From the NCBI GenBank assembly GCA_029264305.1, contig JARICA010000023.1, positions 1 to 64,000 on the forward strand: DNA of 64,000 bases. Reading direction: 5' to 3'. Below the pieces are notes generated by a model. It ran no database searches. It was not told the origin of the DNA and worked only from the letters and a program-made list of their open reading frames with translations. This document shows positions 40,375-50,137 of the stretch, piece after piece (within the stretch, counting starts at the first letter, position 1; every line of letters begins with the position of its first letter). This DNA comes from Faecalimonas sp. Its GTDB lineage: Bacteria; Bacillota; Clostridia; Lachnospirales; Lachnospiraceae. Both the position numbers and the translations under genes were made by a program.

Positions 40375-42675
40375 ATGGGACAGGACAGTATCATGGAGAA
40401 TCCCTACGAAAATTTAGACATTATAGATGGTCATGCAGTAAAAGCGCCAGAAGATTATCAGGATTCAGATAAACTGTATCATGCCTTGATTGCAAGAATT
40501 AGGAAATACCACCCATCTACAGACATTTCCCTAATTGAAAAAGCGTATAAAATTGCAAAAGAAGCACATGAGGGACAGAAAAGAAAATCTGGTGAAGCAT
40601 ATATTATTCATCCGACATGGGTAGGGTTGATTCTTGCTGATTTAGAGTTAGACAAGGAAACGATAGCAGCAGGAATCTTACATGATGTAGTAGAAGATAC
40701 AATTATGTCTGAGGAAGAGATTACAAAAGAATTTGGAAGTGAAGTTGCGCTACTCGTAGATGGAGTAACAAAACTAGGACAGTTATCTTATTCAGCGGAC
40801 AAGTTAGAAGTACAAGCAGAAAATTTAAGAAAAATGTTTCTTGCAATGGCAAAGGATATTCGTGTTATATTAATTAAACTTGCCGACAGGTTGCATAATA
40901 TGCGTACATTGCAATTTATGAGACCTGAAAAACAAAAAGAAAAAGCAAGAGAAACGATGGATATTTATGCTCCGATTGCCCAACGTCTTGGTATTTCGAA
41001 GATTAAGACAGAGTTAGATGATTTAGCGTTGAAATATTCTCAACCAGAAGTTTTTTATGATTTGGTGAATCAGATTAATGCAAGAAAAACGGAGAGAGAA
41101 GAATTTGTACAACAGATTGTGGAAGAAGTTCGTAATCATATGGAGAATGCGAATATCAAGGCAGAAGTATATGGAAGAGTAAAACATTTTTTTAGTATTT
41201 ATAAGAAAATGGTAAATCAAGATAAAACAGTAGATCAAATTTATGATTTGTTTGCTATTAGAATTATTGTTGATTCGGTAAAAGATTGTTATGCTGCACT
41301 TGGAGCTATTCACGAAATGTATACACCAATACCAGGACGTTTTAAAGACTACATTGCAATGCCAAAGCCGAATATGTATCAATCTTTGCATACAACTCTT
41401 ATGGGGCCATCAGGTCAACCTTTTGAAATTCAAATCCGTACGGTTGAAATGCATAAAACTGCAGAGTATGGTATTGCGGCGCATTGGAAATATAAAGAAT
41501 CTGGTGGAAGCGAAAAAAGTGTTGCGACTCGCGCAGAAGAAAAACTAAGTTGGCTTAGACAGATTTTAGAGTGGCAACAAGATACAGATAATCGGGAATT
41601 TTTATCCTTACTGAAAGGCGATTTGGATTTATTCGCAGAAGATGTATATTGTTTTACACCAAATGGAGATGTGAAAAATCTTCCAAATGGTTCTACTCCT
41701 GTAGATTTTGCTTATGCAATTCACAGTGCAGTAGGAAATAAAATGGTTGGAGCTCGAGTAAATGGTAAGTTAGTACCAATTGATTATAAAATTCAAAATG
41801 GTGATAGAATTGAAGTTCTTACTTCGCAAAATTGCAAGGGACCTAGTCGTGATTGGTTAAATATTGTGAAGAGTACGCAGGCAAGAAATAAAATTAATCA
41901 ATGGTTCAAAAAAGAATATAAAGAAGAAAATATTATTCGAGGAAAAGAAATGTTGGCAGCTTACTGTAGGGCAAAAGCATTAGTCCTTAGTGATTTAACA
42001 AAACCTAAATATATGCAAGTTGTACAACAAAAATATGGATTTAGAGATTGGGAAGCAGTTCTAGCAGCACTAGGACATGGAGGTTTAAAAGAGGGACAAA
42101 TTGTCAATCGACTACTAGAAGAGTACAATAAAGAGCACAAAGAAGCTATTACAGATGAAACTATTTTGGAGAAAGTATCTGAGGCTGCAAAAAATAAGGT
42201 ACATGTTACGAAATCAAAAAGTGGTATTATTGTCAAAGGAATTGATGATATAGCAGTTCGATTTTCGAGATGTTGTAATCCTGTTCCAGGAGATGAAATT
42301 GTCGGATTTGTTACACGAGGAAGAGGAATGTCTATTCATCGAACAGATTGTGTAAATATTATTCATTTATCCGAAAGTGAACGTGCAAGATTGATTGATG
42401 CAGAATGGGAACAGGAAGAAGAAAAAGGAGTTGGCCAATATGTAACTGAAATTCGCATGTATGGTGTGGATAGAACAGGATTACTTATGGAGATTTCTAA
42501 AGTATTTACAGAAAATAAGATTGATGTAAAATCGATGAATGCTCGAACAAGTAAGCAAGGAAAGGTTACATTGGAAATTGGATTTATTGTACACGGAAGA
42601 GAAGAACTTTCAAAAGTGATAGAAAAACTTCGTCAAATAGATGGAGTTATAGATATAGAACGTGCAGTAAGTTAG
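40375..42675 (+). CDS. relA: Bifunctional (p)ppGpp synthetase/hydrolase (RelA/SpoT homologue)
   Basis: A 766-residue stringent-response enzyme. Domains: HD hydrolase (about 50-200, with ILHDVVEDT and LIKLADRLHNMRTL), synthetase (about 240-370, YDLFAIRIIVDS and KDYIAMPKPNMYQSLHT), TGS (about 410-470), a zinc-finger-like region with RCCNPVPGDEI, and a C-terminal ACT. Both catalytic halves look intact, so it should make and degrade (p)ppGpp. The binding site is GGGAGG. The MBL gene starts 9 bases after its stop. Confidence 0.96.
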   Translation: MGQDSIMENPYENLDIIDGHAVKAPEDYQDSDKLYHALIARIRKYHPSTDISLIEKAYKIAKEAHEGQKRKSGEAYIIHPTWVGLILADLELDKETIAAGILHDVVEDTIMSEEEITKEFGSEVALLVDGVTKLGQLSYSADKLEVQAENLRKMFLAMAKDIRVILIKLADRLHNMRTLQFMRPEKQKEKARETMDIYAPIAQRLGISKIKTELDDLALKYSQPEVFYDLVNQINARKTEREEFVQQIVEEVRNHMENANIKAEVYGRVKHFFSIYKKMVNQDKTVDQIYDLFAIRIIVDSVKDCYAALGAIHEMYTPIPGRFKDYIAMPKPNMYQSLHTTLMGPSGQPFEIQIRTVEMHKTAEYGIAAHWKYKESGGSEKSVATRAEEKLSWLRQILEWQQDTDNREFLSLLKGDLDLFAEDVYCFTPNGDVKNLPNGSTPVDFAYAIHSAVGNKMVGARVNGKLVPIDYKIQNGDRIEVLTSQNCKGPSRDWLNIVKSTQARNKINQWFKKEYKEENIIRGKEMLAAYCRAKALVLSDLTKPKYMQVVQQKYGFRDWEAVLAALGHGGLKEGQIVNRLLEEYNKEHKEAITDETILEKVSEAAKNKVHVTKSKSGIIVKGIDDIAVRFSRCCNPVPGDEIVGFVTRGRGMSIHRTDCVNIIHLSESERARLIDAEWEQEEEKGVGQYVTEIRMYGVDRTGLLMEISKVFTENKIDVKSMNARTSKQGKVTLEIGFIVHGREELSKVIEKLRQIDGVIDIERAVS

Positions 42676-42684
42676 GAGACAAAC

Positions 42685-43308
42685 ATGAGAATAAAAACCA
42701 TAGTAGCAGGAATAGTCAGTACAAATTGCTATATAGTAAGCAATGAAGAAACGAAAGAAGCAATTATTATTGATCCGGGGTATTGCTCTAAAAGCTTAAA
42801 AGAGTATCTTTTAGATGAAAAACTATTAGTGAAAGCGATACTTCTTACACACGGACATTTTGATCATATATTAGGGTTAGATGGCTTGTTGGAAATGTAT
42901 AATGTTCCAGTATATGTTCATGAAAAAGAAGAAAGTTTGATTGAAGATGCGGTTTTAAATCAATCGAAAACATATACAAATGGATATACTTTTACAAAAG
43001 CGACATACGTAAAAGATGAAGAAGTGTTAAATTTAATAGGATATTCATTTCGGGTAATTTATACTCCTGGACATACAAAAGGAAGTGTTTGCTATTACGT
43101 GGAAACGGAAGATGTTTTGTTTAGTGGTGATACACTTTTTTATGCATCGGTTGGAAGGACGGATTTCCCAACAGGAAATACTTCTGAATTGGTTTGTTCA
43201 ATTCAGCAAAAGCTAATGTGCTTACCAGATGATACGATTGTTTATCCAGGGCATATGGGAGCAACCTCGATCGGTTATGAAAGAGAACAAAATCCTTTCA
43301 TTCGCTAG
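42685..43308 (+). CDS. MBL-fold hydrolase (glyoxalase II-like)
   Basis: A 207-residue metallo-beta-lactamase-fold protein with the THGHFDHILG metal motif, YTPGHTKGSVCYY, FSGDTLFYASVGRTDFP and YPGHMG, all metal ligands of the family. Proteins of this size are glyoxalase II-like thioesterases; the exact substrate is unknown. It comes 9 bases after relA, a gene order found in many Clostridia, and is followed by a terminator. Confidence 0.9.
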   Translation: MRIKTIVAGIVSTNCYIVSNEETKEAIIIDPGYCSKSLKEYLLDEKLLVKAILLTHGHFDHILGLDGLLEMYNVPVYVHEKEESLIEDAVLNQSKTYTNGYTFTKATYVKDEEVLNLIGYSFRVIYTPGHTKGSVCYYVETEDVLFSGDTLFYASVGRTDFPTGNTSELVCSIQQKLMCLPDDTIVYPGHMGATSIGYEREQNPFIR

Positions 43309-43334
43309 AAAATAAAGCCGAAAGATTGTGGAAC

Positions 43335-43374
43335 GGGACGTATTTTTGGAAGAAAAAATTACGTCCCTTATTTT
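43335..43374 (+). terminator. Intrinsic terminator
   Basis: GGGACGTA and TACGTCCC form an 8-bp stem with an A/T-rich loop, followed by TTATTTT. Confidence 0.75.
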
Positions 43375-43392
43375 ATAAAAGAGAGAGAAAAA

Positions 43393-44835
43393 ATGGTTGA
43401 TATTTATTTAAAAGAAGATTTTTATGCATATGATGCTTTTCACATTATAAAAGGTTTCTTGCCAAATGAAGAAATCAAGCAACATATAGATGATAAAAGA
43501 AATGAAATAATTTCTATAGAAATAAATAATGAAAAAATATTAGAAATTCAAGAAATCAGTAGATATAATATTGAAAAGAAAGAAAATAAGAATGAAGTAA
43601 ATAAAAAAATTTACTTAGCAATGGAAAAGTATACGAGAAAAAGTATGGCATGGGGGATTCTTACTGGGATAAGACCAACGAAAATATTAATGAAAGAATT
43701 AGAAAAAGGAGTGCCAGAAGAAAAGATCAAACAATGGTTTCAACAACGTTATCTTGTGTCTGAAAAGAAAACAGAATTGGGAATGAAAATAGCAAAAAGA
43801 GAAAAAAGTCTATTAGAAAAATTGGATTATCAAAATGGATATAGTCTTTATATAGGGATTCCGTTTTGTCCAACTACATGCACATATTGTTCTTTTACTT
43901 CTTATCCGATCAAAGCATGGGAAAATAAAACAGAAGAATATTTGGAAGCGCTTTGTAAAGAAATTTCTTTTGTGGGAGAGGTTTCTAAGGAGAAAAAGTT
44001 GAATACGATTTATATGGGCGGAGGAACTCCAACTACTTTAGAAGCGAGACAATTAGATATACTGTTAACCCATATAGAGAAAACATTTTCTTTAAATGAA
44101 TTGAAAGAGTTTACAGTAGAAGCAGGACGCCCGGATAGCATTACCAGAGAAAAGTTGGAAGTTCTTAAACAACATAAAATTACTCGCATTTCTATTAATC
44201 CACAGACAATGCAACAGAAAACCCTGGATGCGATAGGGAGAAAGCATACAGTAGAAGATGTTATAAATGTATATCATATTGCGCGAGAATTAGGGTTTGA
44301 TAATATCAATATGGATTTGATAGCAGGATTATCAGGAGAGACAATTTCAGATATGCAAGATACTCTTGAAAAAATAAAACAATTGCAACCGGATAATCTT
44401 ACAGTACATTCTTTGGCGATTAAACGAGCTTCTAAGCTAAATCAGAGCGAGATGAAAAAAGAATTGGTTAATCAATCAGAAACATTATCAGAAATGATTG
44501 AACTTGCTGGTCAGTATGCAAAGGAAATGGAATTAATTCCATATTACTTATACCGTCAAAAAAATATTGCAGGAAATTTTGAAAATGTTGGTTATGCAAA
44601 GGTTGACAAAGCAGGAATATACAATATACTTATTATGGAGGAAAAACAATCTATTATTGCTGTTGGAGCAGGGGCTTCAACAAAAATTGTTCTTCCGAAA
44701 GGGAAAGAAATACAAGATAAAAAATCTGGACAATTGAAAAATATTGTGCGCATAGAAAATGTGAAAGATGTAAATGCGTATATTACACGTATTGATGAAA
44801 TGATAGAGAGAAAAGGAGAATGGCTATGGCGTTAA
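43393..44835 (+). CDS. hemZ: Radical SAM coproporphyrinogen oxidase-like protein HemZ
   Basis: A 480-residue protein related to oxygen-independent coproporphyrinogen III oxidase. The CxxxCxxC motif CPTTCTYCSF is at about 160-169, preceded by YIGIPF, and followed by TIYMGGGTPTTL, EAGRPDSIT, RISINPQTM and NMDLIAGL. The N-terminal 150 residues are the HemZ-type extension. Whether it truly makes haem is uncertain. In Firmicutes it commonly precedes hisS-aspS, as here. Its stop overlaps the hisS start region. Confidence 0.9.
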   Translation: MVDIYLKEDFYAYDAFHIIKGFLPNEEIKQHIDDKRNEIISIEINNEKILEIQEISRYNIEKKENKNEVNKKIYLAMEKYTRKSMAWGILTGIRPTKILMKELEKGVPEEKIKQWFQQRYLVSEKKTELGMKIAKREKSLLEKLDYQNGYSLYIGIPFCPTTCTYCSFTSYPIKAWENKTEEYLEALCKEISFVGEVSKEKKLNTIYMGGGTPTTLEARQLDILLTHIEKTFSLNELKEFTVEAGRPDSITREKLEVLKQHKITRISINPQTMQQKTLDAIGRKHTVEDVINVYHIARELGFDNINMDLIAGLSGETISDMQDTLEKIKQLQPDNLTVHSLAIKRASKLNQSEMKKELVNQSETLSEMIELAGQYAKEMELIPYYLYRQKNIAGNFENVGYAKVDKAGIYNILIMEEKQSIIAVGAGASTKIVLPKGKEIQDKKSGQLKNIVRIENVKDVNAYITRIDEMIERKGEWLWR

Positions 44836-46082
44836 AGAAGAAAGCGATGAAGGGCATGAAAGATATGTTGCCAAAAGAAATGGAGATTAGAGACTATGTC
44901 ATTCATTTAATTAAGGAAACATACAGTACATTTGGATTTTCTTCCATTGAAACACCATGTGTAGAACATATAGAAAATTTATGTAGTAAACAAGGCGGAG
45001 AAAATGAAAAGTTAATTTTTAAAATTTTAAAACGTGGAGAAAAATTAAAGTTAGATACAGCTCAAACAGAAAATGATGTGGTGGATGGAGGTCTTCGTTA
45101 TGATCTTACTGTACCATTATGTAGATATTATGCAAATGCGGCAAATGAACTTCCATCTCCATTTAAAGCGTTACAAATGGGAAATGTGTGGCGCGCCGAT
45201 AATCCACAGCGTGGACGTTTTCGTCAGTTTATGCAGTGTGATATTGACATTTTGGGTGAACCAACTAATTTAGCTGAAATTGAATTGATCTTGGCTACAA
45301 CAACTTTGCTTGGTAAATTAGATTTCAAGAATTTTACAATTCGTATCAATGATAGAAAAATTTTAAAAGCAATGGCAGCTTATAGTGGATTTGCAGAAAA
45401 AGATTATGACAATATTTTTATTATTTTAGATAAAATGGATAAAATTGGTTTGGACGGTGTTGCAAAAGAGTTAGAGGCAAATGGATATGCAAAAGAGGCT
45501 ATAGATAAATATTTGGCATTGTTTAAAGAAATAACAAATGATGTAGAAGGTGTTCGCTACTGTAAAGAGAAATTAGTTGGATTTCTGGATCAAGAAACTG
45601 CTGATGGGTTGGAGATGATTATTACAAGCGTAGATAGTGTAAAAGAAGCAGAGTTTAAGATTAGTTTTGATCCGACTTTAGTTCGTGGAATGTCTTATTA
45701 TACAGGAACCATTTTTGAAATTGCTATGGATGAATTTGGAGGTTCTGTAGGTGGCGGTGGAAGATATGACGAAATGATCGGAAAGTTTACTGGCCAACAA
45801 ACGGCGGCTTGTGGATTTTCAATTGGATTTGAGCGTATTGTTATGCTATTGCTAGAAAGAGGATATAAAGTGCCAACAGCAAAAAATAAAAAGGCGTTTT
45901 TAATTGAAAAAGGAATGAATCAAGAAGAATTATTAAAGGTACTTTCGTTTGCAAAAGAAGAACGTTTGGCAGGTAATCAAGTACAAATTAGTATTATGAA
46001 AAAAAATAAAAAATTCCAAAAGGAACAACTTTCTTTGGAAGGATACAATGATATACAGGAATTTTTTAAAGATAAATTATAA
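44826..46082 (+). CDS. hisS: Histidyl-tRNA synthetase
   Basis: A class II synthetase of 418 residues. Seen: KKKAMKGMKDMLPKE at the start, motif 1 around FSSIETPCVEH, YDLTVPLCRYYA, motif 2 FRQFMQCDIDI, and the histidine motif LVRGMSYYTGTIFEI. A C-terminal anticodon-binding domain follows. The start at 44826 has AAAGGAG 7 bases upstream, while the ATG at 44820 abuts the site. It overlaps the end of hemZ by 10 bases. The N-terminus and some segments diverge from Bacillus HisS but catalytic motifs are intact. Confidence 0.95.
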   Translation: MALKKKAMKGMKDMLPKEMEIRDYVIHLIKETYSTFGFSSIETPCVEHIENLCSKQGGENEKLIFKILKRGEKLKLDTAQTENDVVDGGLRYDLTVPLCRYYANAANELPSPFKALQMGNVWRADNPQRGRFRQFMQCDIDILGEPTNLAEIELILATTTLLGKLDFKNFTIRINDRKILKAMAAYSGFAEKDYDNIFIILDKMDKIGLDGVAKELEANGYAKEAIDKYLALFKEITNDVEGVRYCKEKLVGFLDQETADGLEMIITSVDSVKEAEFKISFDPTLVRGMSYYTGTIFEIAMDEFGGSVGGGGRYDEMIGKFTGQQTAACGFSIGFERIVMLLLERGYKVPTAKNKKAFLIEKGMNQEELLKVLSFAKEERLAGNQVQISIMKKNKKFQKEQLSLEGYNDIQEFFKDKL

Positions 46083-46100
46083 AGAAAGCAGGGGAAAAAA

Positions 46101-47903
46101 ATGGCAGAATCAATGCAGGGACTAAAAAGAAGTCATAGATGTGCAGAACTTAGCAGTAGTAATATTGGAGAAACAGTTACTGTTATGGGATGGGTGCAAA
46201 AAAACAGAAACAAAGGAGGACTTGTTTTTGTTGATGTAAGAGACCGTTCAGGAATTGTACAGGTTGTTTTTGAAGAAGGAAGTGTTTCAACAGAATTAAT
46301 TGAAAAAGCAGGAAGTCTTCGTTCGGAATATGTAGTAGCAGTTGTGGGAAAAGTTGCTAAACGTACAGGGGCAGTGAATGAAAATCTTGCTACAGGTGAT
46401 ATTGAAATTCTTCCAATAGAACTTCGTATTTTATCAGAATCAGAAACACCACCGTTTCCTATTGAAGAAAATAGTAAAACAAAAGAAGAAGTTAGACTGA
46501 AAAATCGTGTGTTAGATTTAAGAAGACCAGATTTACAAAGAAATCTTATTATGAGAAGTAAAGTTGCTACATTAACACGCCAATTTCTTGCTGAAGAAGG
46601 ATTCTTAGAAATTGAAACACCAATGTTAATTAAAAGTACTCCAGAAGGAGCAAGAGATTATCTTGTACCAAGTCGTGTGCATCCAGGAAGTTTTTATGCG
46701 TTGCCACAGTCACCACAGATTTTTAAACAGCTGTTAATGTGTGCTGGATATGATAGATATTTTCAGATTGTAAAATGTTTCCGTGACGAAGATTTGCGTG
46801 CAGATAGACAACCGGAATTTACACAGATTGATATGGAATTGTCATTTGTAGATGTAGATGATGTAATAGATGTAAATGAAAGACTACTTGCAAAGGTCTT
46901 TAAAGAGATTTTAGGTGTAGAAGTTTCCCTTCCAATTCAAAGAATGACATGGCAAGAAGCAATGGATAGATTTGGTTCTGATAAGCCAGATATTCGTTTT
47001 GGTATGGAGTTGACAGATGTTTCTGAAGTAGTAAAAGATTGTCAGTTTGTTGTGTTCAAAAATGCACTTGAACAAGGTGGTAGTGTTCGTGGAATTAACG
47101 CAAAAGGGCAAGGAACAATGCCACGTAAAAAAATTGATAAATTAGTTGATTTTGCAAAAGGATATGGAGCAAAAGGGTTGGCATATGTTGCGATTCAGGA
47201 AGATGGAACAATAAAATCTTCATTTGCTAAATTTATGAGTGAGGAAGAAATGACAGCACTCGTAAATGCAATGGGTGGAGAAAACGGCGACTTATTGTTA
47301 TTTGCAGCAGATTGTAATAAGGTTGTTTGGGATGTTCTTGGAAATCTTCGTTTAGAGATTGCACGTCAGTTAGAAATGTTGGATAAAAATGAATATAAAT
47401 TTTTATGGGTAACAGAATTCCCATTATTAGAGTGGAATGAAGAAGCTGGAAGATATACAGCAATGCATCATCCATTTACAATGCCTATGGAAGAAGATTT
47501 ACATTTGATTGATACAAATCCAGGCAAAGTTCGTGCGAAAGCATACGATATTGTTTTAAATGGAACAGAACTTGGTGGAGGAAGTGTCAGAATATTTAAT
47601 CAGGAAATACAGAACAAAATGTTTGAAGTATTAGGCTTTACCAAAGAACAAGCAGAAGAACAATTTGGTTTCTTATTAAATGCTTTTAAATATGGAGTCC
47701 CACCTCATGCAGGACTAGCTTATGGATTAGATCGTTTGATTATGCTTATGGCAAAACAAGATAGTATTCGTGACGTGATTGCATTTCCAAAGGTTAAAGA
47801 TGCTTCGGATTTGATGACAGAAGCACCAGCAGGGGTAGATCAAAAACAATTAGATGAATTAGGATTAGCCATTGTTATAAAAGAAGAAAAAGTAGAAGAA
47901 TAG
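46101..47903 (+). CDS. aspS: Aspartyl-tRNA synthetase
   Basis: A 600-residue bacterial-type class II synthetase: N-terminal OB anticodon domain (GWVQKNRNKGGLVFVDVRDRSG in pieces), catalytic core with FLEIETPMLIKSTPEGARDY, motif 2 FRDEDLRADRQPEF, the bacterial insertion (GAD) domain, and motif 3 GLAYGLDRLIML. Length is normal. It begins 18 bases after hisS. No T-box leader is present; the pair is probably transcribed from hemZ or earlier. Confidence 0.97.
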   Translation: MAESMQGLKRSHRCAELSSSNIGETVTVMGWVQKNRNKGGLVFVDVRDRSGIVQVVFEEGSVSTELIEKAGSLRSEYVVAVVGKVAKRTGAVNENLATGDIEILPIELRILSESETPPFPIEENSKTKEEVRLKNRVLDLRRPDLQRNLIMRSKVATLTRQFLAEEGFLEIETPMLIKSTPEGARDYLVPSRVHPGSFYALPQSPQIFKQLLMCAGYDRYFQIVKCFRDEDLRADRQPEFTQIDMELSFVDVDDVIDVNERLLAKVFKEILGVEVSLPIQRMTWQEAMDRFGSDKPDIRFGMELTDVSEVVKDCQFVVFKNALEQGGSVRGINAKGQGTMPRKKIDKLVDFAKGYGAKGLAYVAIQEDGTIKSSFAKFMSEEEMTALVNAMGGENGDLLLFAADCNKVVWDVLGNLRLEIARQLEMLDKNEYKFLWVTEFPLLEWNEEAGRYTAMHHPFTMPMEEDLHLIDTNPGKVRAKAYDIVLNGTELGGGSVRIFNQEIQNKMFEVLGFTKEQAEEQFGFLLNAFKYGVPPHAGLAYGLDRLIMLMAKQDSIRDVIAFPKVKDASDLMTEAPAGVDQKQLDELGLAIVIKEEKVEE

Positions 47904-47916
47904 AAGTTATATATGA

Positions 47917-47956
47917 AAAATCGGGATAACATATAAAATGATGTGTATCCCGATTT
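47917..47956. terminator. Bidirectional terminator
   Basis: AAATCGGGATA pairs with TATCCCGATTT. T-rich sequence follows on both strands, serving aspS and the convergent ECF gene. Confidence 0.85.
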
Positions 47957-47959
47957 TAT

Positions 47960-48523
47960 TTATATATTTTTGTGTGGTTTAAAGTTTTTTGGCAACGCAG
48001 AAATAAGTAAGTATACTAAAATCATAGAACCGATTTTATCTAATAAGTTATTAAAAAGTTTTGGAAGGAAAGAAGCTGTAAAAATACTTGTTCCACTTTG
48101 TTTTAAAAACATAACGGCGATATCAGAAACAGTTCCGGTAAGTCCACCATATATTGCAATGCCGATTGGAGTTCCAATAAGGGGGGCAACAATGCCGATG
48201 AGAATACCTACCAAAATAGTATTTAAAAAGGTGAAATTTATTTTGCGAAAAGCAAAACCTACAATTATTCCAATTGCAATACTTACGAGCATGAATGGAA
48301 TGCCAGAAAGTGAACCACTAAAAACACTTGTTAAAAGATTAGTTGCACCTCCTACAGCGGCACCATACCAAGGACCAAACAGTATAGCAATAAATATGGT
48401 TCCCATAACATCAAGATAAAAGGGAAATTTAAGAGCTGCGGTTACAATACCGAGAACGATATTTAATGCAACGGCAAGACCGCAAAATACCATTCGGGTA
48501 GTTGGTGAAAATGATTTGTCCAT
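47960..48523 (-). CDS. ECF transporter substrate-binding S component (CD3073-type)
   Basis: A 187-residue protein with about six hydrophobic helices and the fold pattern of ECF S components (small-molecule vitamin or precursor capture). Gly-rich stretches such as AILFGPWYGAAVGGATNLL resemble those of other S components. It is divergent from a TudS-like gene; I recall CD3073-type S components paired with CD3072-type desulfidases in Clostridia. The shared ECF energy-coupling module is not in the window. The ligand is unknown, perhaps a thiolated or nucleobase-like compound, which is inference. Confidence 0.8.
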   Translation of the reverse strand: MDKSFSPTTRMVFCGLAVALNIVLGIVTAALKFPFYLDVMGTIFIAILFGPWYGAAVGGATNLLTSVFSGSLSGIPFMLVSIAIGIIVGFAFRKINFTFLNTILVGILIGIVAPLIGTPIGIAIYGGLTGTVSDIAVMFLKQSGTSIFTASFLPKLFNNLLDKIGSMILVYLLISALPKNFKPHKNI

Positions 48524-48643
48524 TTATTTTTCCTCTTTTCGTTAAATATATTTTCATTTTAACAGTTTTTATAAAATAAGGATAATTGATTTTTAACATA
48601 TATTTATTGATATATTCAATAAGAAAATTAGGAAAGAACATGA

Positions 48644-48744
48644 TATAATTAGTATAGGAAACGGTTATGAAGAATGAACATCCTTGATGAAAGTCCACAA
48701 TGGTATTATTGGTTATGACAATATTGAAAAGAAAGGAGCCGTTG
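48644..48744 (+). promoter_or_regulatory. Promoter and leader of the TudS-like gene
   Basis: TGA-TATAAT (48644-48649) is an extended -10 without a clear -35. The roughly 90-base leader can pair ACGG (about 48661) with CCGT just before the start (about 48739), close to the AAAGGAG site. It also carries a six-codon ATG frame that ends TGATGA. A leader control is possible. Confidence 0.35.
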
Positions 48745-49332
48745 ATGTATACGATTACAAATACATCATACAAGAATATAATGAAACAAAAAATAGTATT
48801 TGTTAGCCATTGTTTTTTTAATGATGCGGCAAAATTGAAAAACCCAAATTTATTTGAACTGGAGAAAGAGAGAACTAATAAAAGAAAGTTTTTGAAAAAA
48901 ATATTAGATCAGGGTATAGAAATTGTTCAACTTCCTTGTCCTGAATTGATTTTATATGGAGTAAATCGTTGGGGACATGCGGCATCTCAGTTTAATACTG
49001 CGTTTTTTCGCAAAGCGTCTAGAAAAATGTTAGAACCGTATATTCTCCAAATAGAAGAATATAGTTCTTGCCCAGAGCGGTTTGAAATTTTAGGAATTGT
49101 TGGAATTGATGGAAGTCCAAGTTGTGGTGTGAAATTTACATATGATGGAGAATGGGGAGGTGAATTTACCGGGAACGAGAATGTGTTATCAGTATTAAGT
49201 GGTTTGCAAAAAGTAGAAAAATCGGGGATCTTTATAAAAGTGATGAAAGATATGCTTATGGAGAAAGGATACGAAATTCCATTTTATTCCTTGGAAGATT
49301 TTGAAAAAATATCTTCTAGAAAGAAACTCTAG
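48745..49332 (+). CDS. TudS-related putative desulfidase (CD3072-type)
   Basis: A 195-residue protein of the TudS/DUF523-like kind, enzymes that use a [4Fe-4S] cluster to remove sulfur from thiouracil-type compounds. Cysteine segments FVSHCFFN, QLPCPELI and GSPSCGV are in the family order. The start at 48745 has AAAGGAG 6 bases upstream; the frame continues further back without a signal. Its divergent neighbour is an ECF S component, suggesting uptake plus desulfuration of the same compound. Substrate unproven. Confidence 0.8.
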   Translation: MYTITNTSYKNIMKQKIVFVSHCFFNDAAKLKNPNLFELEKERTNKRKFLKKILDQGIEIVQLPCPELILYGVNRWGHAASQFNTAFFRKASRKMLEPYILQIEEYSSCPERFEILGIVGIDGSPSCGVKFTYDGEWGGEFTGNENVLSVLSGLQKVEKSGIFIKVMKDMLMEKGYEIPFYSLEDFEKISSRKKL

Positions 49333-49345
49333 AAGATATAATGAT

Positions 49346-49981
49346 TTAAAATCCAAGTGTTTCGCCAATTAAAATCACCTTGATTCTTCCAATGTGTCTA
49401 GAATGTCTTGTGATTACCACTTGACAACACATACAATCTTCTCCATGACAATTTCCGCAATGTCCATTAAGATTGCAAGGTGTTTTTTTGTTTAGCGAAA
49501 CTGCGTTGATAGAAGCGGCGGTATTTTGTACGCGTGAGATTCCAGTGTTCACATCTGGAACTACTTTATTCATCCCAACAAGGAGAATAACATGTTCAGG
49601 TCCGTGAATAAGACAGGCAACACGGTTTCCATTTCCGTCAATATTGATGAGTTCTCCGTCAATAGTAATCGCATTAGAACTCATAAGAAAGTAATCTGAT
49701 GTAATACAATTGATGTAAAACTGGCGCTTTTCTTCTTTCGTTTTGGCAAAAAAGGGGTCGATAATATGATTAGAAGAATTTTTTAAAACATCTATCAATC
49801 CTGTTTCTTTTAGAGTGGAAGAACCACCAAAACTAACAGTAGAATTTTTGCCTATAATGTTCATTGCCAAAGAAATGGCGGACCTGCTATCGGCACAATA
49901 AAATCCTTCTATATTACGTTTGGAAAGATTTTTAATAATGGTGTTTGCAAGGGTCTCATAAGCTTGTTGTTTTGGATTCAT
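49346..49981 (-). CDS. LUD-domain protein (lactate utilisation-like)
   Basis: A 211-residue protein with a LUD domain. Seen: LSKRNIEGFYCADSRSAI, the glycine turn SFGGSSTLKETG, ITSDYFLMSSNAIT, GELINIDGNGNRVACLIHGPEHVILLVG and, near the end, a cysteine cluster NGHCGNCHGEDCMCC that may hold an Fe-S cluster or metal. Single LUD proteins of this kind are common in Clostridia; the true substrate is unclear. The start at 49981 has AAAGGAG upstream and is preferred to the frame opening at 50029. Length is normal. Confidence 0.85.
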   Translation of the reverse strand: MNPKQQAYETLANTIIKNLSKRNIEGFYCADSRSAISLAMNIIGKNSTVSFGGSSTLKETGLIDVLKNSSNHIIDPFFAKTKEEKRQFYINCITSDYFLMSSNAITIDGELINIDGNGNRVACLIHGPEHVILLVGMNKVVPDVNTGISRVQNTAASINAVSLNKKTPCNLNGHCGNCHGEDCMCCQVVITRHSRHIGRIKVILIGETLGF

Positions 49982-50079
49982 GTGATGGTCTCCTTTGAAT
50001 GTATTTATATTTAAAAAATATACTATCATAAATCAATTTATAGGTCTACAAATAAATAGATTGAAAAATAAAAAAGATG

Positions 50080-50108
50080 TTGACAAAAAGAAAAATCCAA
50101 AGTATAAT
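50080..50108 (+). promoter_or_regulatory. Consensus promoter of the tRNA-Gly genes
   Basis: A perfect TTGACA (50080-50085) and perfect TATAAT (50103-50108) with the ideal 17-base spacer, about 30 bases before the first tRNA. Confidence 0.9.
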
Positions 50109-50137
50109 GAATACTGTTCTGAAAAACAAAAGGATAT

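Noticed and set aside
47943-48419. Forward open frame of 158 codons
   Set aside because: Antisense to the ECF S component, whose membrane helices and binding site are convincing; this is its shadow.
48666-48816. Frame MKVHNGIIGYDN... overlapping the TudS-like start
   Set aside because: No Shine-Dalgarno and mostly overlaps the real gene; kept only as part of the leader observation.
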